From: Candidatus Alistipes faecavium | GTDB lineage: Bacteria > Bacteroidota > Bacteroidia > Bacteroidales > Rikenellaceae | Assembly: GCA_019118605.1 (NCBI GenBank) | Contig: DWYP01000037.1 | Location: 27,451 to 91,450 of the forward strand | DNA length: 64,000 nucleotides | Reading direction: 5' to 3' | Part shown: in pieces, positions 53,282-63,413 of the stretch | Layout of the letters: every line of letters begins with the position of its first letter | How positions within the stretch are numbered: the first letter of the stretch is position 1 | Position numbers and translations under genes: made by a program | The notes under the pieces: generated by a model | Databases searched by the model: none | What the model was told of the DNA's origin: nothing | Seen by the model: the letters and a program-made list of their open reading frames with translations, nothing else

Positions 53282-54520
53282 ATGAAAACGAACTGGAAAT
53301 TTTTGGTTGCGGCATGCTTTGCCTGCACGCTGCTTGCGACGGCCTGTGACGACAAAGAGACGGACGGTCCCGGAGAGGGTCTGAGCGGCGACATCGCCGC
53401 GGGGACGACGCTCTGCGGCAACATCACCTCCGATGCGACGCTCACCGAGGGCAACAGCTATAAACTGAGCGGCGGACTGCATGTCAAGGCGGGCGCCACG
53501 CTCCATATCGAACCGGGCGTCGAACTGGTGGCCCTCGACGACGAGGTGCCCGACTACATCCTCATCGAGCAGGGGGCGCGGATCGACGCCCAGGGAACCG
53601 CCGCGCACCCGATCGTCATGACTTCGGAGCGGAAGGAGTCGGGGGCATGGGGCGGCATCCATATCTGCGGCCATGCCCATACGAATGCCGGCACGGGCGT
53701 GTTGTCGGAGATCGGCAACGCCCCCTACGGAGGTTCCAATGATGCCGACAACTCGGGTACGCTGCGCTACATCCGTCTGGAGTACACCGGATTCGCCCTC
53801 GATGAAGAGCATGAGGCCAACGGCGTGTCGTTCTACGGGGTGGGCAACGGCACGACGGTCGAATACCTTCAGGCCTACAAGGGCTCCGACGACGGATTCG
53901 AGTTCTTCGGCGGCTCGGTCAACGTAAGATACATGGTCGTGACGAGCTGCTCCGACGATTCGTTTGACTGGACCGAGGGGTGGAACGGCAAGGGCCAGTT
54001 CCTGGTGGCCTTCCAGGAGGCGGAGACGACGCTCGGCTATGACTGCGACTGCCTGATGGAGTGCGACAGCAACGGCAACAATGCCGCCGCGACGCCTGTT
54101 GCCCACCCCGTGCTGAGCAACGTGACGCTGGTCGGCAACGGTTCGGAGAACGGCACCCGGGGCGTGCGCCTGCGTGCGGGCACCGAGGTGGAGCTCTACA
54201 ACGCCATCGTGACGGGCAAGGCCAAGTGCATCACGGTCGAGACACCCGAGACCGAGAACTCCTTCTCGAAGTCGGAGAAACCTTCCAAACTGGAATATGT
54301 CTCGATGAGCACGGCGCTCGATTCGAAGGAGGGGATCTATACGAACGAGGACTTTGCAGCGGCGACGGGCAATGCGACCGATTATGTCAATACGTTGGGC
54401 CGCGGCTATGTCGGGACGCTCGACGGGGGGACGATTCTTTCGGACAGCTTCTTCACGCCTGCGGCCTACAGGGGGGCGGTTCGTGCCGATGCCGACTGGA
54501 CAGCCGGCTGGACGCTGTGA
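53282..54520 (+). CDS. Beta-helix surface lipoprotein paired with the TonB receptor
   Basis: 412 residues, lipoprotein signal MKTNWKFLVAACFACTLLATAC with lipobox ATAC. The mature domain has the repeating pattern of a right-handed parallel beta-helix (AGATLHIEPGVELVAL, GTLRYIRLEYTGFAL, GTTVEYLQAYKGSDDGFEFFGGSVNVRYMV, SCSDDSFDWTEG). Similar lipoproteins are found behind TonB receptors in many Bacteroidota genomes; function is not established to my knowledge, and capture of the receptor's substrate is inferred. The composition is rich in Asp/Asn/Gly with possible calcium sites. The unit ends at a 34-bp palindrome. Confidence 0.85.
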   Translation: MKTNWKFLVAACFACTLLATACDDKETDGPGEGLSGDIAAGTTLCGNITSDATLTEGNSYKLSGGLHVKAGATLHIEPGVELVALDDEVPDYILIEQGARIDAQGTAAHPIVMTSERKESGAWGGIHICGHAHTNAGTGVLSEIGNAPYGGSNDADNSGTLRYIRLEYTGFALDEEHEANGVSFYGVGNGTTVEYLQAYKGSDDGFEFFGGSVNVRYMVVTSCSDDSFDWTEGWNGKGQFLVAFQEAETTLGYDCDCLMECDSNGNNAAATPVAHPVLSNVTLVGNGSENGTRGVRLRAGTEVELYNAIVTGKAKCITVETPETENSFSKSEKPSKLEYVSMSTALDSKEGIYTNEDFAAATGNATDYVNTLGRGYVGTLDGGTILSDSFFTPAAYRGAVRADADWTAGWTL

Positions 54521-54563
54521 CCGGGAATCCCGGATTTTGCAAAAGGGCCGCCGGGACGAAAAT

Positions 54564-54597
54564 AAGGGATCCGCATACACGTGTATGCGGATCCCTT
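54564..54597. terminator. 34-bp perfect palindrome, bidirectional terminator
   Basis: 54564-54580 is the exact reverse complement of 54581-54597 (17-bp stem, no spacer), between convergent genes. It probably forms a hairpin with a small loop. Confidence 0.7.
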
Positions 54598-54623
54598 TCG
54601 ATATGCATCCGTATGAATCCGGA

Positions 54624-55736
54624 TTATCTTGCCGTCAGCTTGAACGTTGCAATCACCCCCTTGTGGTCGCTCGGCCAGGTGCCGTCGGGCAGAGGCTCGA
54701 CGAATGTGTCCTCTCCGATCTCCTTCACCCGCATACACCGGACAATCGATGTGGAGGGGCCGAATACCGCCGCTTCCGTCGGCAGGAACCTTCCGTTCGA
54801 CAGATAGTAGATGAAGTCGATCCGGTCCCGCTCGTCGGATTGCGGAGCCCATGTCAGCTCTTTGGGCTCCTTCTTCGCATTGTCCGACGGATAGGTGAAG
54901 CCCGGATGGGTGACCGGATCGGGGTAGAGCGCGCGGTAGACATCGCGGAACCCTGCATCGTAAAGCAGCACGGAGCAGTCCCAGGGGATGATGCAGCCCC
55001 TGTGATCCCACAGGTTTCCCGTGGCGGCGCTCCAGTCCAGGTGCGACGGTTCGTTGAAATCTCCGGCCAGCAGAATCAGGTCAGCCTTTTCGCGTGCGGC
55101 CTCCTTGATGAATTCCGCAATTGCCTCATCCCGTGTGGAGCCTCTGTTCATGCGCAGAATGGCCTCCGGATCGGTCACGGGCGAGGCGAGCTTTTGCCAC
55201 GTAACCCCGTCATATCCCCGGGGCAGGTAGCAGGCGTAATGCGTGTAATCGAGGTGCGACGGATAGAGCAGGACGTCGTAGCCTTCGAAATCGATGCGTA
55301 CCTTCATGTCGACGCCACCGCTGATGGACGAAAGCCCGGTTCTGACCTCCTTGATCGGGTGTTTCGACAGCACACACACGTCGGTTCCCTGCGTGCCCTG
55401 GTAGGACTCTCCGGCCCCGAACCATGTCTGACCGCGTCCCTGCAGGGCAGCGACCAGTCTGTCGACCGTCTGTCCGTCGTGATTGCTCACCTCGCACAAC
55501 GCGACAAGATCCACGTCGAGCCGAGCGATTTCATCGACCAGTCCGTCGAATGCTCCCGGGACGGATGTCGCATCCATCCAGATGTTGAGCTGAAGAACCC
55601 GCAAAACGGACTCCGGTTTGTCCGACGGTTCGTTCGAGGGGGGTGCTGCCGGGGTCTCCGCCGCTGCGTTTCCGGAAGAGCACCCGATGCAAAGGATGCC
55701 CATGGCCAGTGCGAGCATTGATAATTTTCGTATCAT
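54624..55736 (-). CDS. Endonuclease/exonuclease/phosphatase-family lipoprotein
   Basis: 370 residues from MIRKLSMLALAMGILCIGC; lipobox CIGC (Cys19). After a Pro/Glu/Ala linker the EEP (DNase I-like) fold has its catalytic motifs: VLQLNIWMDA, LVALCEVSNHDGQ (metal Glu), LILLAGDFNEPSHLD (Asp, Asn), RIDFIYY and PSDHKGVIATF (His). The family hydrolyses phosphodiesters or phosphomonoesters on nucleic acids, sphingolipids and inositol lipids. As an exported lipoprotein at the end of a SusCD operon it may remove phosphate from a host or microbial glycan or glycolipid; that is inference. It lies 92 bp after the GH43 remnant. Confidence 0.9.
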   Translation of the reverse strand: MIRKLSMLALAMGILCIGCSSGNAAAETPAAPPSNEPSDKPESVLRVLQLNIWMDATSVPGAFDGLVDEIARLDVDLVALCEVSNHDGQTVDRLVAALQGRGQTWFGAGESYQGTQGTDVCVLSKHPIKEVRTGLSSISGGVDMKVRIDFEGYDVLLYPSHLDYTHYACYLPRGYDGVTWQKLASPVTDPEAILRMNRGSTRDEAIAEFIKEAAREKADLILLAGDFNEPSHLDWSAATGNLWDHRGCIIPWDCSVLLYDAGFRDVYRALYPDPVTHPGFTYPSDNAKKEPKELTWAPQSDERDRIDFIYYLSNGRFLPTEAAVFGPSTSIVRCMRVKEIGEDTFVEPLPDGTWPSDHKGVIATFKLTAR

Positions 55737-55828
55737 GGCATTTTGTTTTTGATGTCGTTCGGAACCGTACCCGGCTTCCGGGTACGGTTCCGAATGATTG
55801 GAGCAAATATCCGAAATCAGCGTGCGGG

Positions 55829-56209
55829 TTACTCTGCGCTCCCGAATTTGGGTATTGCGAATACGCTCGACGGCGTTCCGTCGTAAACCGAAGGCCAGCC
55901 GTCGCTGCCCCATGCCACGAGGTCGAGCATGCCCATGCGCCCGGCGTCAGCCGCATTCAGCTGGTAGGCATGGTAGATGATCCAGGTCTGACCTTCTCCG
56001 TCCTCGATGAGCCCCGCGTTGTGGCCCGGTCCCGAGAAATGGGTGTTCCCCTGGAGCACGACAGGTTCGGGAGCATCGGAACCGAGCACGGGATTGGTGT
56101 ATACTTTCGGAACTGTCGTGCTCTGATCGGGTTTCCAGTCCGCATTACCTTGTGAACACCCCGTCAGCGCTGCTGCCAGAAGCAGGTATGGAATGATGAT
56201 TTTTTTCAT
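55829..56209 (-). pseudogene. Internally deleted GH43 glycosidase lipoprotein
   Basis: 126 residues with lipobox LTGC. After the signal, KVYTNPVLGSDAPEPVV matches the start of a GH43 catalytic domain (the strand with the general-base Asp), and then GNTHFSGPGHNAGLIEDGEG and WIIYHAYQLNAADAGRM match the last blade. The intervening ~200 or more residues, with the transition-state Asp and acid Glu, are missing. Both parts are in one frame, as expected for an in-frame internal deletion. An active enzyme is not possible. It occupies the expected enzyme slot of the PUL. Alternatively a selected minimal binding protein, but a remnant is more likely. Confidence 0.78.
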
Positions 56210-56305
56210 ATGATGTGGCTCTTGGCGGAACTTCCGCCGGTTGATGAAGTGTAGAATATATCCGGGAGCGGGGCCGGCCGTATCTGCCGGCCCCATCCGA
56301 TATAA

Positions 56306-57841
56306 TCAATTTTCGTAGAATTTGGCGTTGTAAATCTCCAGTTCGCTCAACTCCGCCCACCATCCGTCATTGGCATGGTACCAGAGCCTCTGCTCCCAGC
56401 TGTCGTCCAGGGCGTAGGTTCGCAGGATTCCGAAGCGGATGCGGCGGCTTTCGGCCGACAGTCTGTAAGCCTTCGAATAATAGTCCGTCGGGGACGTTTT
56501 CTCTTCGGAGACGACCTCGCGTCCGAGGAAAATCCATTCCGAATTTTCGTCTACGGCATATCCCAGTCCGATTTCGTGCGGGCGGGCCTTGCCGTTTTCG
56601 GTCGTGTATGCGTACTGGTTGCCGGGAGTCAGGGTCTCCAGGGACGAACGGGTGCGGAACCTTACGCGCAACGAGTTGATTTTGGCTTCTCCGAGGTCGA
56701 TGTCGATGCTTTGGCCGTAATAGGTGTTGTCGTTGCTGTACCACCAGATGTTCCCGTTTCCTCCCGTGGTGACCGAAGTTTCGGGGTCTCCGTCGATCAG
56801 GTTGTCCGGGAAAGTTCCGAAGGAGGCATTGTCGGGCATGATGGCTCCTCCGGAGCCGGGGCCGAACGAAATCATGTCGGCGGTCAGGGTCAGCGCCGGC
56901 GTCGAGCGGGCAAAACCGGCATAGATCCGGCGCTCGATGTTCAGCTGTTCCATCTTGAACACCATCGGGATGATGACATTGCGGCTTCGGTCGACCGACG
57001 TGTCGCCCAGCGACAGCGTGAACTGAGCCAGCGTCGATCCGGCGGGGAAATCGATCTGCGCCTTGTCCAGCGATGCCGTGGTGAGGGCCGTTTGTGGTTC
57101 GAATCCGACGACATCCTTGTAAACGGAGTTGAAATCGTCGATTGCCGTTTCGTCGATCGCGATCGATGCCGAGGCATCGAACGGCAGTCCGACGGCCAGC
57201 GTAAAGGTCATCGTCAGCGCGGTCTCCCCGGGGTTGAACCATACGATCTGGTGCATGTCGTCGGAAAGATCCGACAGATGGTCTTCGGCGACGACGAACG
57301 TCAGGGCGGGGGAGTCCTCGACGGTGACGGGCCGGATGTAACACGTACGGTCGCTGCGTATCGAGGTGCCGTCGATTCCGATCAGTTTGATTGCCAGGGC
57401 ATAAGGCTTGTCCTCGTCGGAGAGATTTTCGATGGCGGACTTCAGGGCCGCGATCTGTGCGGCCGACAGATGCACGTCGACCGTCTTGAACTCTTCGCCC
57501 GGAGCGAATGTTATCGGCTTGGGCAGCGTATAGAATTCTGTCGGGAGCGGCGCATATACCGAGGTGAAATCGGCGATTTCGTCGTCGGTCATTGCCTCAA
57601 ATTCGACCGTTGCCTGCAGCGACGGATCCGTACCGCCCCGGTTGACATGGAACTGGATCGTCATGTCCGTGTCGATGTTGTAGAATGTCTGCGTTTCGGA
57701 GGCGACGAAAGCGCTTTCCGCCACGCCTGCGATTTTGTGAAATTCAGCTTCGAACTGTTCCTGGATGTCGTATTCCGAGCAGGCTGCCGCCCCGAGCAGG
57801 GCCGCTGCCGGCAATACGAACTGTAAGATATGTCGTTTCAT
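56306..57841 (-). CDS. DUF1735-containing surface glycan-binding lipoprotein
   Basis: 511 residues, signal peptide with lipobox AAAC (Cys21). The N-terminal half has DUF1735-type repeats found in SusE-position lipoproteins (FYNIDTDMTIQFHVNRGG, and the AFTLAVGL equivalent segment MTFTLAVGLPFDASASIAID); the C-terminal half is a discoidin-like beta-sandwich (NLIDGDPETSVTTGGNGNIWW ... IDIDLGEAKINSLRVRF). Such proteins bind the target glycan at the cell surface next to SusCD. It starts 22 bp after susD in the same operon. Confidence 0.87.
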   Translation of the reverse strand: MKRHILQFVLPAAALLGAAACSEYDIQEQFEAEFHKIAGVAESAFVASETQTFYNIDTDMTIQFHVNRGGTDPSLQATVEFEAMTDDEIADFTSVYAPLPTEFYTLPKPITFAPGEEFKTVDVHLSAAQIAALKSAIENLSDEDKPYALAIKLIGIDGTSIRSDRTCYIRPVTVEDSPALTFVVAEDHLSDLSDDMHQIVWFNPGETALTMTFTLAVGLPFDASASIAIDETAIDDFNSVYKDVVGFEPQTALTTASLDKAQIDFPAGSTLAQFTLSLGDTSVDRSRNVIIPMVFKMEQLNIERRIYAGFARSTPALTLTADMISFGPGSGGAIMPDNASFGTFPDNLIDGDPETSVTTGGNGNIWWYSNDNTYYGQSIDIDLGEAKINSLRVRFRTRSSLETLTPGNQYAYTTENGKARPHEIGLGYAVDENSEWIFLGREVVSEEKTSPTDYYSKAYRLSAESRRIRFGILRTYALDDSWEQRLWYHANDGWWAELSELEIYNAKFYEN

Positions 57842-57863
57842 CGTATATTCCTGTATTTAGCGG

Positions 57864-59882
57864 TTAATAACCCGGAGCCTGAACCATTTGGGGGTTGGAA
57901 TAGACCTCATCCGAGGTAAGCGGCAGCAGGTACATCCGGTCGTACCATTGATAATCGCCGTCCACCTGCACCCGCTGGTTGAACTCCTCGAGGGTCGGGT
58001 TTACGCGTCGGCTTACGTAACAGTCCAGTCCCGTGCGGCATCCAGCGGCGAGGTGCTGGGGCGCCGTGCACCAGCGTCTCAGGTCGTAGTAACGCGAACC
58101 TTCGGCATAGAACTCGATACGTCGTTCGGCGCGCACCCAGTCACGGATCGTCATCTGGCTCGTGCAGTCGCTGGCCTTGAGTGCCGGGATTCCTGCCCGC
58201 GTGCGGATAACGTTCACCGCATCCAGGGCATTCTGCAATTCTCCGGTTTCACCATTCATGTAAAGCTCCGCGCAGGCCTCGGCCAGGATGAGATACATTT
58301 CGTCGAGACGGATCAGCGGCATGGGGTAGCAGTAGTCCGAATACTTTCCGTCGGGGGTGTATGTTTCGTGCGGCGATATGAACTTGTTGTTCAGGTATCC
58401 CGTCTGCGGGAGTTCGCTCTGCGAATAGTTCGGGTCGTATCCGCATCCCGACCAGCAGTTCACTCCTTCGTCCGAACTCCGCAGGTTCAGCCGCAGCGGC
58501 GCTCCGTCCACCAGATGGGGCCCGATGTCGCATCCGTCGAAGTTGATCCACGCATAGAATCGGGGCTCGCGGTTCACATTCAGATTGATAACCTCTTCGC
58601 GCTCCAGTCCTGCGGATTTCAGCCAGTCTGCCTCGGGCGTGAATTCGGGGTCGTCCTTCGGCAGCTTGCCGTTTTTGGTGTAGAACGCCTCGACGGTTTC
58701 GAGCGTGGGGTTGACGTGCGAATAGCAATACATCCAGGTTCCGTTGGTCGTGCGGATGATACTCCTCGGGAGGCTTCCCCAGACATGGCTCAGCGTGCTG
58801 CGATGCCACAGCGAACCCTTGTTCGTCCATATCAGTTCGCGGTTGCCCATCGTCTCGTCCGAAGCGGCCACGTAGCGCATGAGCAGCACGCGCTTGTAGA
58901 ATTCAAGCCCTTCGGGGGTCGAGGTGTCGACTCCGGGGATCCAATAGGCGAGCTCCGTTGTCGAGACGTTCTGATTGGCGGCCATTGTCTCCATGTCCTC
59001 GATCTGCATCAGCCGTCGTCCGTTGTCTTCGGCAATGCGAATTGCTTCCTGAGCGGCGGTTTTTGCCTTGCGCCACTTCTCCAGGTCGAACGTGTGGCTG
59101 ACGAGTTCCAATCCGTACCCCGGGGTTTCGAAACGGGTGTTCGCCCAGTTCGGGAACGGGAACTGTCCGTTCCACAGCGGCGAAGCTGCGAGCAGGCGCA
59201 GGCGGGCCTCCAGGGCGGCGCATACCACCTGATTGGCGGTGCCGTATGTCGAGGTTGCCGTATAGTTCGATTCGGGGAGTCCTCCTTCGGCGGCTTCTTT
59301 CAGCAGGCGGCTGATGTACTCCACGCAATAGTCGAAATGCGAACGTCCGGGAAACGCCTCCTTCGGGGTGTCGGAACCCACGTACTCCTCGACGATGGCG
59401 ATCGGGCCGTATCCCTGCAGCAGGACGAGCGAATAATAAGCCTTCAGGAACTTGGCATGCGCCAGATAGAGCTTCTTGTCCGACTCGGTTAAAAATGATG
59501 GGTTTTGGGCGGCGAGCTGCTGTTCGAAGAGATTGATATAGCCGATGTTTCCGTACAGCGCCCACCAGCGGTCCGAGGCATTGGATGCCGTCATCTGCCC
59601 GCGCGCGATGTAATACTGGTCGTATTTGTACTGCGTTTCGGCGTTCTGCATCATCTGGTTGGGGAGGATGAAGTCGTCGGTCGTCTGTTCCAGGCTGAAA
59701 TAGGTGATCGGCTGGCTGCTTTCGATCTCGTGGTAACCGCGGCCGTATATCCAGTTCTCCACCTCGGTTTTGTTTTTCATTGCGTCCTCGAAATCGGCCT
59801 CTTTTGCCGGCATGACGTCGAGAAACTCACAGCCGGAGAGTGCCAGTGTCGCGCAAGCAAGAAATATAAGTTTGAATTTCAT
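57864..59882 (-). CDS. SusD-like nutrient-binding outer-membrane lipoprotein
   Basis: 672 residues. Lipobox LSGC (Cys18, MKFKLIFLACATLALSGC). SusD signatures: AAKFLKAYYSLVL-type TPR-like segment (AHAKFLKAYYSLVLLQGYGP), AALEARLRLLAASP, PMPLIRLDEMYLILAEACAE, and the C-terminal RDWVRAERRIEFYAEGSRYYDLRRW. SusD caps the SusC channel and binds the oligosaccharide. It begins 18 bp after susC. At 672 residues it is larger than starch SusD (551). Ligand unknown. Confidence 0.96.
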   Translation of the reverse strand: MKFKLIFLACATLALSGCEFLDVMPAKEADFEDAMKNKTEVENWIYGRGYHEIESSQPITYFSLEQTTDDFILPNQMMQNAETQYKYDQYYIARGQMTASNASDRWWALYGNIGYINLFEQQLAAQNPSFLTESDKKLYLAHAKFLKAYYSLVLLQGYGPIAIVEEYVGSDTPKEAFPGRSHFDYCVEYISRLLKEAAEGGLPESNYTATSTYGTANQVVCAALEARLRLLAASPLWNGQFPFPNWANTRFETPGYGLELVSHTFDLEKWRKAKTAAQEAIRIAEDNGRRLMQIEDMETMAANQNVSTTELAYWIPGVDTSTPEGLEFYKRVLLMRYVAASDETMGNRELIWTNKGSLWHRSTLSHVWGSLPRSIIRTTNGTWMYCYSHVNPTLETVEAFYTKNGKLPKDDPEFTPEADWLKSAGLEREEVINLNVNREPRFYAWINFDGCDIGPHLVDGAPLRLNLRSSDEGVNCWSGCGYDPNYSQSELPQTGYLNNKFISPHETYTPDGKYSDYCYPMPLIRLDEMYLILAEACAELYMNGETGELQNALDAVNVIRTRAGIPALKASDCTSQMTIRDWVRAERRIEFYAEGSRYYDLRRWCTAPQHLAAGCRTGLDCYVSRRVNPTLEEFNQRVQVDGDYQWYDRMYLLPLTSDEVYSNPQMVQAPGY

Positions 59883-59900
59883 GTTGTTGTCGTTTTAAGG

Positions 59901-62900
59901 TTAGAACTTCAGCTGCACTCCGAGGGTGAATGTGCGGGTCAGCGGATAGTAATCCCATCGGTACATTTCGGGATCCCAGTAGTCGAACGGGCTCCATACG
60001 GCGAGGTTGTCTCCGGTCAGATAGACACGTCCGTACTTGAAATTGTATCCCAGTTCCAACGTCTTGAAGCGCAGGAACCGTCCGTTTCGCATCCAGTATG
60101 TGCTGTAAACGCTCACGTTGTTCGAGATGTCTCCCGAATTGATACCCAGACGGGGATATTCGGCATTCGGATTGGGGTTCGATTCCGACCAGTGGTTTTC
60201 GGCGATGAACGTGGTCAGGTTGTAGAGGTCGCTGCCGAATGGTTCCATGGCGACTCCGCGGTTGATCATCAGCGTGCGGTTTCCCGATCCGGTGAAGAAA
60301 ACACCGAAGTCCCATTTGCGCCAACGGAGGTTCAGTCCGATACCGTACTGGATGCGCGGCATGATGCCGTAATCGGAGATCATGCACTGGTCGTCGGCGT
60401 TGACGATTCCGTCGCCGTTCAGGTCGCGGTATTTGATGTCACCGACCTTCGGGGTTCCGCCGATGAGCTGTGTGGCGTGGTTTGCGATCTCCTCCTCGCT
60501 CGAGAACAGGCCCTCGGCGACGTATCCGTCCCACCGGTAGTTGTCCAGGGGATGTCCGATGACGCTTTTCCACGAATATACGTAGTCGGGTTCGTCGTAG
60601 TTCATGTATTTGTTCTCGTTGTATGAGAAGTTGAAGCGGAAGTCGATCGTCCAGTCCCGACCGAATGTTTTGTTCCAGTTGATGCTCAGTTCATACCCCA
60701 TATTCTCGGCTTCGCCGATCTGCCCCCAGGGGGTAACGTCCTGATATCCCAGAACCGCAGGCCACGAGCCTCGGGCCATGAAGATGCGGTCGCGTTTGTC
60801 CTTGAAGTAGTCGAATGTGACGTTCACCTGCCTGAAGAGCGAGAAATCGACACCTATATCGAGTTTTTTCACCCGTTCCCACGTTGCATCGGGATTGGCG
60901 TATACCGTCACGAGCGGACCGTAGAAGCTGCCGCTCGAGATCATCTGCGACGGGCCGAACTGGGTTCCGGCGTTGCCGTTGCGCAAGGAAATCTGTGTGC
61001 GGTAGAGGAAGTGGCGGCGTCCGGAATCGTCGCTGAATCCATCGCTGCCGACCAGTCCGTACGAGCCGCGGATTTTCAGATAGTCCACCACCTCTTTCAT
61101 GGGATCCCAGAAGGCCTCGTTGCTCACGGCCCAGCCTGCCGAGACAGCGGGGAAGAATTCGAACCGATGTCCTGCGGCCAGTCGTTCCGTACCGTTGTAT
61201 CCGAAGTTGAACTCCACGAAGTATCGTTGGTCGAAATCGTATGTCGCACGACCCGAGAATCCCTGGTTGCGCTGTGAAAGCGACTGGTTCAGGCGGTAGT
61301 CGCGCATCATGTACATCAGCAGGGCCCCGACATTGTGTTTTCCGAATTTGCGGTTGTAGGTCAGGCGGGTGTCGAAATAGAATGTCTGGTCTGTCAGAGG
61401 CGAGGAGTAGCTCTCGTTGATGTATTCGTTACCCGTCTGGAGACACTGGAGGCTGTAGTAGTCCGGATAGTCGGGGTTGTATGTAGTCTGATCCAACGAG
61501 TAGAAATACGAGGTCATCGACTGGTAGAATTCGGTGTAAGCCCAGGAGTTCCAGTTTACCAGGGCGTTGATGTTCAAACCTTTTGTGATGAAGTCGAGCT
61601 GCTGGTCGAGTTTCAGCGATACGTTGAGCTTGTTCTGTTTCACGACGCTGTGGTCGTCCAGCATGTTGGAATAGGGGTTCGTGAACATCGTGACACCGGT
61701 CTTGATGGCATTTCCGAAGCGGATATGGTCGCCCCCTTCCTCCGCGGGGAAATATGCCGGGAAAGTCACCGGGTTGGCGTAAATCGAATACGAGAACAGG
61801 TTGTTGATATTCTCCCCCGGGCCGGATTCCTCGATAAGCTGGGCATTGAGGTGCAGGTCGAGCGTTGTCGATTTCGACAGCTTGTAGGAGATGTTGTTCT
61901 GGAAGTTGTAGGCGAACCGCTGGACGTTGTTGTTGAACAGGTAGTCCTTCGGGGAGTCGATGATACCTGTGTCGTGGTTGACATTCAGGCTCATGTAGTA
62001 AGTAGCGCGGTTTCCGCCGCCCTGAATGTTCACGTTCGCCCGTTGGTTGATGTTGAAGTCGCGGAAGAGCAGATCCTGCCAGTCGACGTCGGGATATGCA
62101 TAGGGATACTTGTGGCTGCGGGTCATGTCGATCGCCTTCTGCGAATACCTGTCGGAGACTCCGCCGCGGGCGCGATTGGCCTCGTTGTACTTCTCCATCC
62201 ACGTCGCCCCATCGACGTATTCGAGCATTTTGGTCGGCTGCACGTACGAATTTTCGACCGCTACGCTGATTTTTACCCGGGTGTTTTCCTGCCCCTTTTT
62301 CGTCGAGACGATCATCACGCCGTTTGCGCCGCGGACGCCGTAGATTGCCGTTGCCGATGCATCCTTGAGGATCGTGAAGCTTTCGATGGTTTCGGCGGGG
62401 ATGTTGTTGAGGTCGTCGGCCGATATTTCCACGTCGTCGAGCAGGATCAGCGGAGTTGCCCGGCCCCCGAATGTTCCTACGCCGCGGATATAGAAATCGG
62501 ATGCCGATCCGGGGGCGCCGGAGTTTGCCACGGAAACCACACCCGCGAGTTTTCCGGCGAGCCCGGCTGTCAGGGAAGACGATGGGAATTTCAGGCTTTC
62601 ACCGCTGACCGAGGAGATGGATCCCGTTACCGAGACTTTTTTCTGGGTACCGGCGCCGACGACAACGACCGCTTCCAGTTCATCGGCGGGTTGCAGTTTG
62701 GCGTCGACCACACCCAGCGAGCCGACATCCACGAGCAGCGGTTTGTACCCTACGTAGGAGATTTCGAGTTGGGCCCCGACGGTCAGCGAAATGTCGAAGG
62801 CTCCGTACTGATCGGTCGTTACGCCATTGCTGGTGCCTTTTTCGACGACGGTGGCACCGATAATGATCTCTCCGGTGGTGGCATCGACGACCGTACCCGT

Positions 62901-63040
62901 CACATTTCGTTTGTGCGACGGGGACTCTATGGAATCATAAAATTCCCCCCCCCTCCCCACTATGGGCGGCGAAAGCCGACCCGAATGCCACTGTCATGCC
63001 GCATAACAGCCAGCATCCAAAAAGTAGATTTTTTTTTCAT
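59901..63040 (-). CDS. SusC-like TonB-dependent transporter, signal peptide out of frame
   Basis: The main frame (to 62960) holds a carboxypeptidase-like domain (NVTGTVVDATTGEIIIGATV), a TonB-type box, plug (FYIRGVGTFGGRATPLILLDDVE, the SusC plug signature) and a ~22-strand barrel ending GVQLKF. It lacks a signal peptide. Upstream, ATG 63040 is followed by A9, and another frame reads LLFGCWLLCGMTVAFGSAFA, an ideal signal peptide, up to a G9 tract at 62945-62953. With A8 and G8 the whole reads through as a ~1045-residue SusC. As given, two +1 frameshifts, both in homopolymers, block export. SusC imports oligosaccharides captured with SusD. Confidence 0.9.
62945..63037 (-). other. Two homopolymer tracts (G9 and A9) breaking the susC signal peptide
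   Basis: Minus strand: A9 at 63029-63037 directly after the ATG, and G9 at 62945-62953. Each is one base longer than the in-frame length. A TGA precedes the signal-peptide frame, so no alternative upstream start rescues it. This could be phase variation or homopolymer sequence error. Confidence 0.8.
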
Positions 63041-63413
63041 GGGTGATGAATTAGGTTAGTATAAAATTTTAATTGGGGCCAATTGAAAACAATTCTCATA
63101 CAAACCAAGACAGACCCATCTCCGCCGATACGGAGCAATCCGTCCTTTTTTTCACATGCAATTTAAAACGTCACGGCGAATTCCGCAGCCTGATTTGTGT
63201 GGATTCCGTCGATGCAAACTCAAATCGGCCGGGTGCGCTTTCCTCCTTTGCGTGCGTATGCGGCAATCGTTTCACGATCCGGAGCAAATCGCAACCGCCA
63301 TCCCTGCCGATATGATCCTGTCCTCTTCGGTTGCGCCTCCGATGAAAAGCGTTGTATGCCCATCGGGGGGCCTTAAAGGTCGACGGATGCAAAAATAATA
63401 AAAATTTAATAGT
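63041..63413. other. susC upstream region, no gene seen
   Basis: Several short ORFs on both strands without domain features. No clear Bacteroidota promoter for susC was found in it, and no regulator gene (hybrid two-component, ECF sigma/anti-sigma) is present. Confidence 0.5.

Noticed and set aside
62960..62960. GTG at 62960 as the real susC start
   Set aside because: It would give a SusC without a signal peptide, and a perfect signal peptide lies just upstream in another frame.
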